Part shown: piece after piece, positions 1-6,849 of the stretch
How positions within the stretch are numbered: the stretch's first letter is position 1
How the letters are laid out: each line of letters opens with the position of its first letter
NCBI RefSeq assembly: GCF_002288525.1
Contig: NZ_CP023067.1
Location: 2,108,001-2,172,000, forward strand
DNA length: 64,000 bases
Direction: 5' to 3'
DNA from: Sinorhizobium sojae CCBAU 05684
GTDB lineage: Bacteria; Pseudomonadota; Alphaproteobacteria; Rhizobiales; Rhizobiaceae
The notes under the pieces: model-generated
What the model was told of the DNA's origin: nothing
Database searches by the model: none
The model's input: only the letters and a program-made list of their open reading frames with translations
Position numbers and translations under genes: made by a program

Positions 1-13
1 ATTATGAAAGCCA

Positions 14-45
14 AAAGCCGGGGTAATTCCCGGCTTTGCTTTTTA
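14..45 (-). terminator. Terminator after the prophage tail gene
   Basis: A 9-bp perfect stem (14-22 with 29-37) closes a 6-nt loop. It lies directly after the stop codon of the leftward tail gene. T-rich stretches on both sides suggest it can work in both directions. Confidence 0.6.
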
Positions 46-1668
46 TGCCAACCAAGCAGTGATTTTGTCGGACATGGCTTTATTCAAGATGGCTTGACCG
101 CCTAAGCTGCTACCCGTCCCGCCCGCAACACGCGGGTGTGTGCCGTCGTCCGAACAGTAGCTAACGCCCGGAATTGCATAGAACTGGTCTCCGATTGCCG
201 GATTGCTCGGCAGTGCTGAAGACATCGTAATATCGCCATTCGTGTTGCCGTTGCCGCTCCGGGTTAGACCAATATGCGTGCCGGTTTTCATCTGGACGAA
301 GCCGTTTGAAATGGTGGAGCTTCCCCGCGAATAGTTCGAATTGAAGCGAGACGCGGATGTAACGGAACTAATCGTGCCTTCTTGAATCGCAGGCAACAAT
401 GCATTCTCACCTTGGATGACCCAACGTCCAGCATCCCGCGTAGGTTCGAACGGATCGGACCATTCAACATAGTCGTCAAAGTAGGTTCCGCCACGAACAG
501 CCGCGTTGAAAAGACCGCGTTGCGAAGTCGGACCCGGATCAAAATGACCGTTGGTGAAGCCGTTCGTCCAAGTCGGCTGAAACTCGGCTGTATTGGTTGC
601 CTTCCACGGCTGAATGGTTGGACTGCCTGTTGCCGGGGATGTGGCAGAGCCGGGAAACAGGAAGCTCACCACATCGGTATCAGTGTCGATTGCGGTACAG
701 ATGAAGTTGCCGATATATTCGGTCTCGGTCGCGCCAAGGATGCGATAGGGAACCCCAACTACGTATTTGCTGGCATCAGCAACCGTTGCAAACAGCGTTG
801 TGCCGCTTGATGTAAGGGTTGTTGCCACTGCCGCTGTAGCCAAGGTCCGGGGAAGCATGGTCGCTTGTGTGAACTTGATGCCGTCCGCATTGGCGCGGGT
901 CCGCATGTTGGTAAGATAGCCAAGCGTGCCTGTTGCCGTCGTCCCTTCCCCGAAGTCATTGGTGCCGAAGTTGGAAACGAACCGAGTGATATTCAGCTTC
1001 TTGGCAAGATCAACCTGTTTGGCGAAGTTGGCGGCGCCCGTGTCGCCATAAACTTTTGCCGTCGTGCCGGAAATGCTGGCGTGATAGGCGGGGCACTTGC
1101 CAGCCGCAGCCGTGTACACCGCACCGTTGTTGTTGGTGGCGATGGAGTCGCCAACCGCGTACAAGGCTTCCTTCTTCAGCAGCGATCTTTTCTTGTGCGT
1201 CCGGAGACCGGCAAAGCCAAGGTTTGCAATATAGGTCTGCCCGTTCGGAACGGTCGAACTGAAGTTGACCTTGAACGATGCACCAGCGGGAATAACCGTT
1301 GCCGGAATCAAGTTTACGCCTTCGACATTCCCGCCGCTGGTAACGACAATCGAGCCAATATCGGTCGTGGTGCCGCCGACCGGATATTCAACGTTGCCGG
1401 TGACGGTAAAGCTTCCGCCCGCATTCGTTGTGCCTGTCGTGCGAAGCGTCCAGCCTTGGAACACAAGGGACATCTCGGTAATGTCCGCACCGCTATCGTT
1501 GACGAAGGTTGCCGAATAGGTCTTAGCGGTTCCGTCGCCAGTCGGTGGAGCAGCGCCAGAACTGTGTCCCGGTCCATAGAGACGATGTGCCAGCCTTTTG
1601 ACGACAGCGTCAAACGAACGGCGCTTCCACAAGCCCTTCGAAAAGCCGTTACCGAAGCCGATCTTCAT
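43..1668 (-). CDS. Phage SGNH/GDSL-like hydrolase tail protein
   Basis: This 541-residue protein carries the SGNH esterase signature blocks in order: GDSI at about 173-176 (nucleophile Ser), GTND at about 235-238, and a D-x-x-H pair near 508-511 (DDGTHP). The first 160 residues are rich in Thr, Gly and Ser with beta-type repeats, as expected of a tail-fibre or virion adaptor. A likely role is trimming acetyl groups on host surface polysaccharide during adsorption. It heads a leftward group of phage genes and the next gene starts 3 nt upstream of it. The link to tail structure is inferred from the N-terminal composition and the neighbours; substrate is unknown. The base composition is lower in GC than the chromosome to the right. 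Confidence 0.65.
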   Translation of the reverse strand: MKIGFGNGFSKGLWKRRSFDAVVKRLAHRLYGPGHSSGAAPPTGDGTAKTYSATFVNDSGADITEMSLVFQGWTLRTTGTTNAGGSFTVTGNVEYPVGGTTTDIGSIVVTSGGNVEGVNLIPATVIPAGASFKVNFSSTVPNGQTYIANLGFAGLRTHKKRSLLKKEALYAVGDSIATNNNGAVYTAAAGKCPAYHASISGTTAKVYGDTGAANFAKQVDLAKKLNITRFVSNFGTNDFGEGTTATGTLGYLTNMRTRANADGIKFTQATMLPRTLATAAVATTLTSSGTTLFATVADASKYVVGVPYRILGATETEYIGNFICTAIDTDTDVVSFLFPGSATSPATGSPTIQPWKATNTAEFQPTWTNGFTNGHFDPGPTSQRGLFNAAVRGGTYFDDYVEWSDPFEPTRDAGRWVIQGENALLPAIQEGTISSVTSASRFNSNYSRGSSTISNGFVQMKTGTHIGLTRSGNGNTNGDITMSSALPSNPAIGDQFYAIPGVSYCSDDGTHPRVAGGTGSSLGGQAILNKAMSDKITAWLA

Positions 1669-1671
1669 GGA

Positions 1672-1953
1672 TCAAGCCGCGATAACGGTAACTTTTACAC
1701 CGCTTCGGATCGAAAACGGAAACGACGACCCGGCAAGGATTTTGACTCGTGGCGTTACCGATGCATTAGGCGTCGTGTTGTTGCTCGTGAAGGCAACATA
1801 AATGTCTACCAAGGCGTTAACGATCAGATATTTCCGGGAAGCATTTGTGAAGGTATGTGTCTCTCCGGTATTCAGTTCTGCGGACTCGAAATCTGCGGTC
1901 AAAACGTCGGATTCGGAATCAATATTCCCGTAAAGCAGTTGGGCAATCGCCAT
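1672..1953 (-). CDS. Small phage protein, unknown function
   Basis: This 93-residue protein has no family that I recognise. It is beta-rich with alternating hydrophobic residues and many Thr and Ser, and has no signal peptide or membrane segment, which fits a small virion or tail-associated protein. A clear AGGAG ribosome site sits 8 nt before the ATG. Its stop is 3 nt from the SGNH-type gene, so the two are probably translated from one message. The function is not known; a head-tail or tail decoration role is only a guess from position. Confidence 0.6.
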   Translation of the reverse strand: MAIAQLLYGNIDSESDVLTADFESAELNTGETHTFTNASRKYLIVNALVDIYVAFTSNNTTPNASVTPRVKILAGSSFPFSIRSGVKVTVIAA

Positions 1954-2085
1954 TTTAGTAGCTCCTAAGTTTCAGGCTTTAAGGCTATTTAGCTGCCGAT
2001 GAACCTTCGAAGCGGGCGAACCCCGAAATGAGAGAATGCTAAATATGGATACTTCCTTTGGATGGGAATCGTCATGCGCATGACA

Positions 2086-2124
2086 AAGCCGCTGTAGGGT
2101 TTTCCTGTTGCCCTACAGCGGCTT
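2086..2124 (-). terminator. Terminator hairpin overlapping the end of a phage gene
   Basis: A 14-bp perfect inverted repeat (2086-2099 with 2111-2124) has an 11-nt loop. The last codons and the stop of the GIY-YIG-like gene lie inside the stem, so translation to the end would compete with folding. The trailing T-run is short on either strand. Confidence 0.55.
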
Positions 2125-2553
2125 CTTTCTGTCTGGCGTCTTCAGGCTCTTCAGATGGCTGCGATTGAGCCGAACCATGATTAGATCATTGTGGTAATCG
2201 TCGCTAAGAAGCACGTCATATTCGAACTGTAATTTGGCTTCGAAATATGAGGCTTCGGAAGCCGTCTTACACAGCCTTAGAATGGTCCTTTCGAAGCGTT
2301 CACTTCCGTGCTTCTCGACAAGGGCCTTAAGTGTCTCATTGCTGCCGAAATATTCACGCCAGTTTGAATCGGTGACCTGTTTCCGCTTGCGGGTCTTGCC
2401 CTTCAACGGCTTTAGCGTCTTGGTGTTCCGGAAGCACTTCTTCCCGATGTATCGCTTCCCCGTTTCCCGATCCCGGATGCAGTAGACGAAGCCGTAATGA
2501 TTGCCGATCAATTCCGGATCGAACGGCTTGCCGTCGAAAATCCAACCGGTCAT
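2113..2553 (-). CDS. GIY-YIG-like phage endonuclease
   Basis: The 146-residue product begins with a GIY-YIG-type fold signature: GFVY at 21-24 and YIGKK at 35-39, followed by a basic stretch (residues 45-60) and a WREYFGSN block near 65-72. That arrangement is typical of small Seg-like putative homing endonucleases in phages. The canonical GIY is degenerate (FVY), so activity is uncertain. Its start overlaps the stop of the endolysin gene by 4 nt (ATGA), so it is translationally coupled to lysis. Its last residues and stop codon are encoded within a terminator stem. It may be a free-standing homing endonuclease lodged in the lysis module. Confidence 0.6.
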   Translation of the reverse strand: MTGWIFDGKPFDPELIGNHYGFVYCIRDRETGKRYIGKKCFRNTKTLKPLKGKTRKRKQVTDSNWREYFGSNETLKALVEKHGSERFERTILRLCKTASEASYFEAKLQFEYDVLLSDDYHNDLIMVRLNRSHLKSLKTPDRKKPL

Positions 2554-3014
2554 TTGCCCGCGAACAGAGCGAATTCAGCCTTACGACGCTTGGTCAATCC
2601 GGCAAGCGGCTTCAGGACGCCATTCACACGAGCCTTGTTCCAAGCCAGCCAAGAACGCTCGATTTCAGCCAATGGGGCTTTGGCATTGATCTTCTTCAGC
2701 AGTGTGGAAGATGCGAGCGCACCAATACCGAGATTGTACGCGAAGGAAACCATCGCGCCGAACTGATCGTCATTCAGCGGCACCTTTACGAGCTTGCGGA
2801 CCCCGGCTTCAAACTCGACAAGATCGGCTTTCAGCAGTCGTTCGGCTTCAGCTTCGGTAATGGTCTTTCGGCGCTTTACGTCATCCTTGGTGACGGTCTT
2901 CGTGTGACCGAATCCGATTGTTGGAATGCCAGCGGGACAGAGATACGTCCGAAGTTCGCAGCCTTCGGACGTCTTGATTAGTGAGATTGCTTTTTGGGAA
3001 GTTGTGTTTGTCAT
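2550..3014 (-). CDS. Phage endolysin, GH24 lysozyme
   Basis: This 154-residue protein is a T4/P22-type muramidase that cleaves the beta-1,4 link between N-acetylmuramic acid and N-acetylglucosamine. The catalytic block reads SEGCELRTYLCPAGIPTIGF, giving the E-x8-C-x5-T form of the triad (Glu17, Cys26, Thr32), with Cys in place of the T4 Asp as in many phage lysozymes of this subfamily. The length is normal for a single-domain enzyme. No signal-arrest-release segment is visible, so export should need a holin, but no holin is seen in the window. The downstream GIY-YIG-like gene overlaps it by 4 nt. Confidence 0.88.
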   Translation of the reverse strand: MTNTTSQKAISLIKTSEGCELRTYLCPAGIPTIGFGHTKTVTKDDVKRRKTITEAEAERLLKADLVEFEAGVRKLVKVPLNDDQFGAMVSFAYNLGIGALASSTLLKKINAKAPLAEIERSWLAWNKARVNGVLKPLAGLTKRRKAEFALFAGK

Positions 3015-3068
3015 CCACTATGTAGCGGCGGATGACGAAAAGACTCCGCTTGGCAGGGTCTTAGACGA

Positions 3069-3245
3069 TCAGGAAAGGTGCTTCTTGCTCGCCTCAACAA
3101 GCTTCTCGATAGCGGCGGCAGACTCACGAATTCTCGTGAGATTGTCTGCAACCTCTTCCTGCCAAGCTTCAATGATCATCATGCGTTCAAACAGGGAAAG
3201 CTCTTCGAATTCGGGAAACGATGGAAATTCAATCACATTAGACAT
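3069..3245 (-). CDS. Small acidic phage protein (58 aa)
   Basis: This short gene encodes 58 residues, starting MSNVIEFPSFPEFEELS and ending KKHLS. The sequence is acidic in the first half and predicted helical after residue 18. An AAGGAG ribosome site lies 9 nt before the ATG. It sits between the HNH-like gene and the endolysin on the same strand, in the position where phages often carry a lysis accessory gene, but it has no membrane segment and so is not a holin. I do not recognise a family. Start, ribosome site and phage context make it a likely real gene. Confidence 0.6.
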   Translation of the reverse strand: MSNVIEFPSFPEFEELSLFERMMIIEAWQEEVADNLTRIRESAAAIEKLVEASKKHLS

Positions 3246-3281
3246 ATTTGAATTCTCCTTGATTTGTTGATTGACCCCGCC

Positions 3282-3803
3282 TTAGTGCAGGGCCTTTTCC
3301 TTATGCTTCCACGGACCTTTTGGACCCCTCTTGCCCGCACCCGCACTGCATGGCTTCGGCGGACGACGATTATTCGCTTGTTCTTCCCACGTAGCCCAAC
3401 GCACGTTTCCGGGTTCATAACCGCGCGAATTATCGATGCGGTCTACCGTATGCCGTGGCGACGGACGGAAGCCCATATGACGAGCGAATTCTTCGAAATC
3501 CCGGAATGAATTTTTGATGCCGCGACCGCCGTAGTTCTTGTATGCGGGATGGTTCGGGTTGTTGCATCGTGCGTTGATGTTCTGCCACGCAATATAGATC
3601 GCGCGTTTTTCCGGATCATTGGTGGACGAAAACTTTGGATACACCCCGCCTTTTGCATGGAACTCGTCAAAGATTTCATTGATATCCGGATGCTTCGACG
3701 CGGTCTCTTGTAGAGTCGCAATCACGTTTTCGAGGCGTTCAATCGTGCTTTCGAGTTTGGTGATACGTGCGTGAAAATCTGTGTTGGCAATAGCAATGGT
3801 CAT
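3282..3803 (-). CDS. HNH-like phage endonuclease
   Basis: The 173-residue product has an N-terminal helix/coiled coil (about 14-36) followed by a conserved block from residue 70 to 146: W-x-x-I-N-x-R-C, YKNYGGRGI, then HTVDRIDNSRGYEPGNVRWA and EQANNRR. These motifs mark a common family of phage and intron-associated HNH-type nicking enzymes. The His and Asp-Arg-Ile-Asp pair plus Asn-Val-Arg-Trp correspond to the beta-beta-alpha metal core. The C-terminus is basic. An AGGAG site precedes the ATG. With the GIY-YIG-like gene it brackets the endolysin, so two selfish-type nucleases occur within 1.7 kb. A packaging-associated HNH is a possible alternative role. Confidence 0.62.
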   Translation of the reverse strand: MTIAIANTDFHARITKLESTIERLENVIATLQETASKHPDINEIFDEFHAKGGVYPKFSSTNDPEKRAIYIAWQNINARCNNPNHPAYKNYGGRGIKNSFRDFEEFARHMGFRPSPRHTVDRIDNSRGYEPGNVRWATWEEQANNRRPPKPCSAGAGKRGPKGPWKHKEKALH

Positions 3804-3892
3804 TTAAAATCTCCTGTTGTTATCAGAGCGCTTCTCCTTTCGTTCGCTCTGAATCTATTTATGGAATTTCGGATTGCTGAATTGCCGATTTC

Positions 3893-4045
3893 GTGGATTT
3901 CTCAGAAGAAATTCTAAAAAAGTTGATGCTGAAATCGCATGAACAACAGCGACTTGATGAGCTATTGCATGATCTTCACCGGCTCTCAAAATTTGTTTTG
4001 GCTACATATTCCAGACACCAAAACAGGAGAGAACCCCGCCCATGA
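3893..4045 (+). CDS. Possible small protein coupled to the next ORF (50 aa)
   Basis: An open frame starting at GTG encodes about 50 residues with two helix-like charged segments (SEEILKKLMLKSHEQQRLDE, then LLHDLHRLSKF) and an Arg-rich end. An internal ATG at 3926 would give 39 residues. Its TGA overlaps the ATG of the following gene (ATGA), the arrangement expected of a translationally coupled pair. No strong ribosome site is visible for either start. Composition looks protein-like but the gene is short, so this is tentative. It opens the rightward accessory block of the prophage. Confidence 0.4.
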   Translation: MDFSEEILKKLMLKSHEQQRLDELLHDLHRLSKFVLATYSRHQNRREPRP

Positions 4046-4413
4046 TCGATTTCATTATTTTGCCCGACACCCCGGACGTAACGGCGCTCGAATTCGTTCG
4101 CGCGTACATTTCGTACGATTGCAAAGCCGCCCGCTATTCACCGGAAGTGCGCGATTATTCGCCCGATCAAATCGACGCGTTTCAGCGCAAAGCGATGTCA
4201 GTTAAGTGCCCGGAGACGGGCGAAGCGTGGCGGATTGTTCCCTTGAAGATCAGCGACAAGATTAGGGAACACGAGGAAGGTCAAGCGATCTTCAAGGCGC
4301 ATGTCGGCGGTTATCTGAACCACCCGCTAAGAACCGTGTTGGCAAGAGAGATTGAGCGGAGTACCGCCAACCACGGAAAATCATCCGGGGTTTCTTATGG
4401 ACAACGTCCGTAG
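4042..4413 (+). CDS. Prophage accessory protein, unknown function
   Basis: The 123-residue product has no recognised domain. It is soluble-looking and mixed alpha/beta; residues 50-75 contain an SVKCPETGEAWRIVPL segment whose single Cys gives no zinc motif. It is transcribed opposite to the late phage genes. Its ATG overlaps the stop of a 50-residue ORF and an AGGAG lies 12 nt upstream. Position at the prophage edge and opposite orientation are typical of cargo (moron) genes. Function cannot be assigned. Confidence 0.55.
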   Translation: MIDFIILPDTPDVTALEFVRAYISYDCKAARYSPEVRDYSPDQIDAFQRKAMSVKCPETGEAWRIVPLKISDKIREHEEGQAIFKAHVGGYLNHPLRTVLAREIERSTANHGKSSGVSYGQRP

Positions 4414-4482
4414 GCTTCTTGCTCGGTAGGTTGTGCAGCTTTAGCTTGCCATCCACGGTTATGGGCGGGGAGCTTCGGGCGG

Positions 4483-5235
4483 ATGGCATTTCGAGACACT
4501 TGGAAGCGCATGAACTGGTTGGTGGTGGCTGGCGTGGCGACTACCGGATATGGCGTTTTCGTAGGTTACACGTTGGGCTGGTCGCGAACGTGGACCTTCC
4601 TATCAGGAGACACGGACCTGAACGCGGTAGGCGACTTCACAGCCGGTATGTTTGCTCCGGTTGCCTTGATTTGGCTCGTCGCGGCTGTTTTCACGCAACG
4701 GCAGGAATTGAACGAAACTCGCGTCCAGTTCGCTGAAAACCAAAAGGTGGTCGATAAGCAGCTAAAGACGATTGACAGTCAAAACAAACTGTTAGTGCTC
4801 CAACATCAACAGGCTTTTGAGAACGCCAAGCAGGCGTACAAGCTAAACCTCTTCGACAAGCGCTTTGAGATTTATCAGAAGTTCATAAACTTCGATAACG
4901 AGCACAACCACAAAGACTATGACCTTGGGTCTTTTTCGGAAATGGTCAATCTGTCACATGAGGCGTCGTTCGTGTTTGATCGGTCCATTACAGAGTGGTT
5001 CTTGGATATCGCTAGACAGATCGATGATTACCTGACGTTCAAGGAACAGAACCCTTACGAAGATGGTCCGGACGGGCACGGCAATATACTGCGGCTTAAC
5101 AACGAACGAAATGTGGAACTCCAACAAGCGTATGCTCGACAAAAATCACGCATTCGCGAACTGTTTCGCCCGGAAGAGCGGATCGAGAGATTTTGGAGCT
5201 ACATGAACGTAACCGATCAGCCGCTTGTGACTTAG
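4483..5235 (+). CDS. Two-TM coiled-coil membrane protein, prophage cargo
   Basis: This 250-residue protein has membrane segments at about 11-29 and 53-70, then a long heptad-rich coiled coil (about 72-110) and a soluble alpha-helical domain to the C-terminus. The order 'GDFxxGMFAPVALIWLVAAV, Q-x-x-EL' resembles small two-TM proteins grouped as putative phage abortive-infection (AbiC-like) proteins, but this is a resemblance in layout and not a firm assignment. The last gene before the prophage edge is a common site for defence cargo. It may share a message with the 123-residue gene 69 nt upstream. Two hairpins follow its stop codon. Confidence 0.6.
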   Translation: MAFRDTWKRMNWLVVAGVATTGYGVFVGYTLGWSRTWTFLSGDTDLNAVGDFTAGMFAPVALIWLVAAVFTQRQELNETRVQFAENQKVVDKQLKTIDSQNKLLVLQHQQAFENAKQAYKLNLFDKRFEIYQKFINFDNEHNHKDYDLGSFSEMVNLSHEASFVFDRSITEWFLDIARQIDDYLTFKEQNPYEDGPDGHGNILRLNNERNVELQQAYARQKSRIRELFRPEERIERFWSYMNVTDQPLVT

Positions 5236-5240
5236 CAGCA

Positions 5241-5304
5241 GACCCGCACACCATCCGACAGCGGGTCACCCGTGCCCCGGCTCTTCAGTGATCGGGGTTT
5301 TCTT
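5241..5304 (+). terminator. Double hairpin terminator at the prophage edge
   Basis: The first stem is 7 bp and perfect (5241-5247 with 5261-5267). The second is CCCCG with CGGGG (5275-5279 with 5293-5297) and is followed by TTTTCTTT. Together they close the rightward accessory transcript just after the membrane protein. Confidence 0.6.
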
Positions 5305-5344
5305 TGTCTGGGTGCCCCCGTCGAGCCGTCCAAAGCGGACGATT

Positions 5345-5368
5345 TGTGAACTTTTGTGTGAACTTTTG
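5345..5368. repeat. Tandem 12-bp repeat at the prophage/host junction
   Basis: Two perfect back-to-back copies of TGTGAACTTTTG lie between the last prophage gene and nthB. They could be recombinase or excisionase arm sites, or part of an att region. No tRNA gene is visible as the attachment target, so the exact junction cannot be fixed from one end. Confidence 0.45.
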
Positions 5369-5410
5369 CGACAGGGGCGCTTGACAGCAGCCCGACATAT
5401 CAGCGAATGT

Positions 5411-6070
5411 TCATGCGGGAAAAATGTAGGATTCCCAAAGGTCTAGGGCGATTGTAAGCGACGGATCAGCGCCGTCACCCCAAATTTCTACCGCATCAAA
5501 AACGACACTGTACACCCATTGCGGGTTCTCGCCCTTTCCGTGGGCATTGTCGTCCGGGAAGACGAAACTCCCCTGAACCGCCTCCACCACACCCGTCCTG
5601 CCGCGGGCATAGCGCGGCAGCCGCGTGTGCGTTTCCGGATTGAAGTTCTTCGTGCGCACCCTCTCGCCGACGGCAAAACGCGGCGGCGCTTCGACCGGGC
5701 GGTCGCAGGGGCCGCCCCTGGCGAGCACGTCCGCGACCATCTCGGCTTTCAACACCCCTCTCGGTTCGCGTCCCTGCCCCAGGCCATGGCCCGCGTCGAG
5801 TTCGGCCTGCGTCGCGAAACCATGCCGTTTCAAGAGCGTCTCGAGCGCACGCGTCCAGATCTCGTAATAGCTTGCCGAAAGATAGGTCGCAGGAGGCAGG
5901 CATTCGCGCGCATGCCGGCTCTCATCCAGCGTCCAGGCACCGAAGGCGCCGCAGGAAAGCGTGATGCCGAGCGCCCGCTTCTCCCATTCCGCATGGAAAA
6001 TGGGTTCGTCCTTCTCCGGCGCGATCGAACCGAACCCCTGCTGCCCGCCGAGATCGTGCGGCCCGTTCAT
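5411..6070 (-). CDS. nthB: Nitrile hydratase beta subunit
   Basis: This 219-residue protein is the beta subunit of nitrile hydratase, which hydrates nitriles to amides in the cytosol as an alpha-beta heterodimer. It starts with the family's MNGPHDLGG signature and continues with HAEWEKRA. Its C-terminal half carries the beta-barrel block [30 protein letters not shown] and [10 protein letters not shown] that is diagnostic of NthB. Its ATG overlaps the stop of nthA (ATGA), so the subunits are translated in step. The usual downstream activator gene (P14K/NhlE type) is not present; prophage sequence begins within about 170 nt of its stop. Confidence 0.93.
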   Translation of the reverse strand: MNGPHDLGGQQGFGSIAPEKDEPIFHAEWEKRALGITLSCGAFGAWTLDESRHARECLPPATYLSASYYEIWTRALETLLKRHGFATQAELDAGHGLGQGREPRGVLKAEMVADVLARGGPCDRPVEAPPRFAVGERVRTKNFNPETHTRLPRYARGRTGVVEAVQGSFVFPDDNAHGKGENPQWVYSVVFDAVEIWGDGADPSLTIALDLWESYIFPA

Positions 6071-6708
6071 CGCACCGCCTCAGGGGAAAGGGCAAGCCCC
6101 GTGCCGATCATCGAGTCGCGCGTGACCAGCGCAGCAAGCGCCGCTTCGCTGAAGCCCTCCGTGCCGTCGGGCCGCTCCGGCACCACGAGATAACGCAATT
6201 CCGCCGTCGAATCCCAGACGCGGACTTTCTTGTCGGCCGGAAGGTCAAGCCCGAATTCCGCAAGCACGCCGCGCGGATCGATTACGGCACGAGAACGATA
6301 GGGCGGCGCCTTGTACCAGACCGGCGGCAGGCCGAGCACCGACCACGGATAGCAGGAGCAGAGCGTGCAGACGACGAGATTATGCGTCGCGGGCGTGTTG
6401 AAAACGGCGCGCATATGCTCGCCTTGCCTTCCGGCAAAGCCGAGGCTCGCAATCGCCGCCGTCGCATCGTGCCGCAGCCACTCGGCAAAAGCCGGATCGA
6501 CCCACGCTTTGGCGACGACGCCGGCGCCGTTCCGCGGCCCCACCTTTGTCTCATACGTCTCGACGATCGCATCGATTGCCGCCGGATCGATTAACCCCTT
6601 CTCCGTCAACAGGGTCTCCAGCGCCTTCACCCGCGCTTCCATGTCGCTGAAATGGTTGTCGTGATGGTGGCCATGCTCAGACAAATCGCCGTGGCGGTGC
6701 TCGGACAT
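6067..6708 (-). CDS. nthA: Nitrile hydratase alpha subunit, cobalt type
   Basis: The 213-residue alpha subunit holds the metal centre. The motif [10 protein letters not shown] (Cys114, Cys117, Cys119) has Thr between the first Cys and Leu, which in this family marks non-corrin cobalt enzymes; iron enzymes have CSLCSC. Two of these cysteines are normally oxidised to sulfinic and sulfenic acids. The N-terminus is His-rich (EHGHHHDNH), as in many rhizobial alpha subunits, and may bind metal. A GGGGAG ribosome site precedes the ATG by 7 nt. Transcription reads leftwards into nthB. Cobalt uptake and activator genes are not in this window. Confidence 0.94.
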   Translation of the reverse strand: MSEHRHGDLSEHGHHHDNHFSDMEARVKALETLLTEKGLIDPAAIDAIVETYETKVGPRNGAGVVAKAWVDPAFAEWLRHDATAAIASLGFAGRQGEHMRAVFNTPATHNLVVCTLCSCYPWSVLGLPPVWYKAPPYRSRAVIDPRGVLAEFGLDLPADKKVRVWDSTAELRYLVVPERPDGTEGFSEAALAALVTRDSMIGTGLALSPEAVR

Positions 6709-6849
6709 TTCATCACTCCCCTGCCGGAATCAGTATCATTTCTAGTCCACTACGACGGAAACCGGAATCGATTTCTGAACGGTGGCGACCTGCGAGCAGG
6801 TTGCAATCAGTCACTTTCGCGCGCCGGAGTTTTGGCTAAGGTTCGGCAC

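Noticed and set aside
1954-2112. Possible 30-residue phage ORF starting MRMTIPIQRK on the minus strand
   Set aside because: It is very short, has no ribosome site and partly overlaps the terminator hairpin.
5241-5410. tRNA gene as the prophage attachment site
   Set aside because: The hairpins here do not form a cloverleaf and no CCA-type acceptor or anticodon arm can be drawn.
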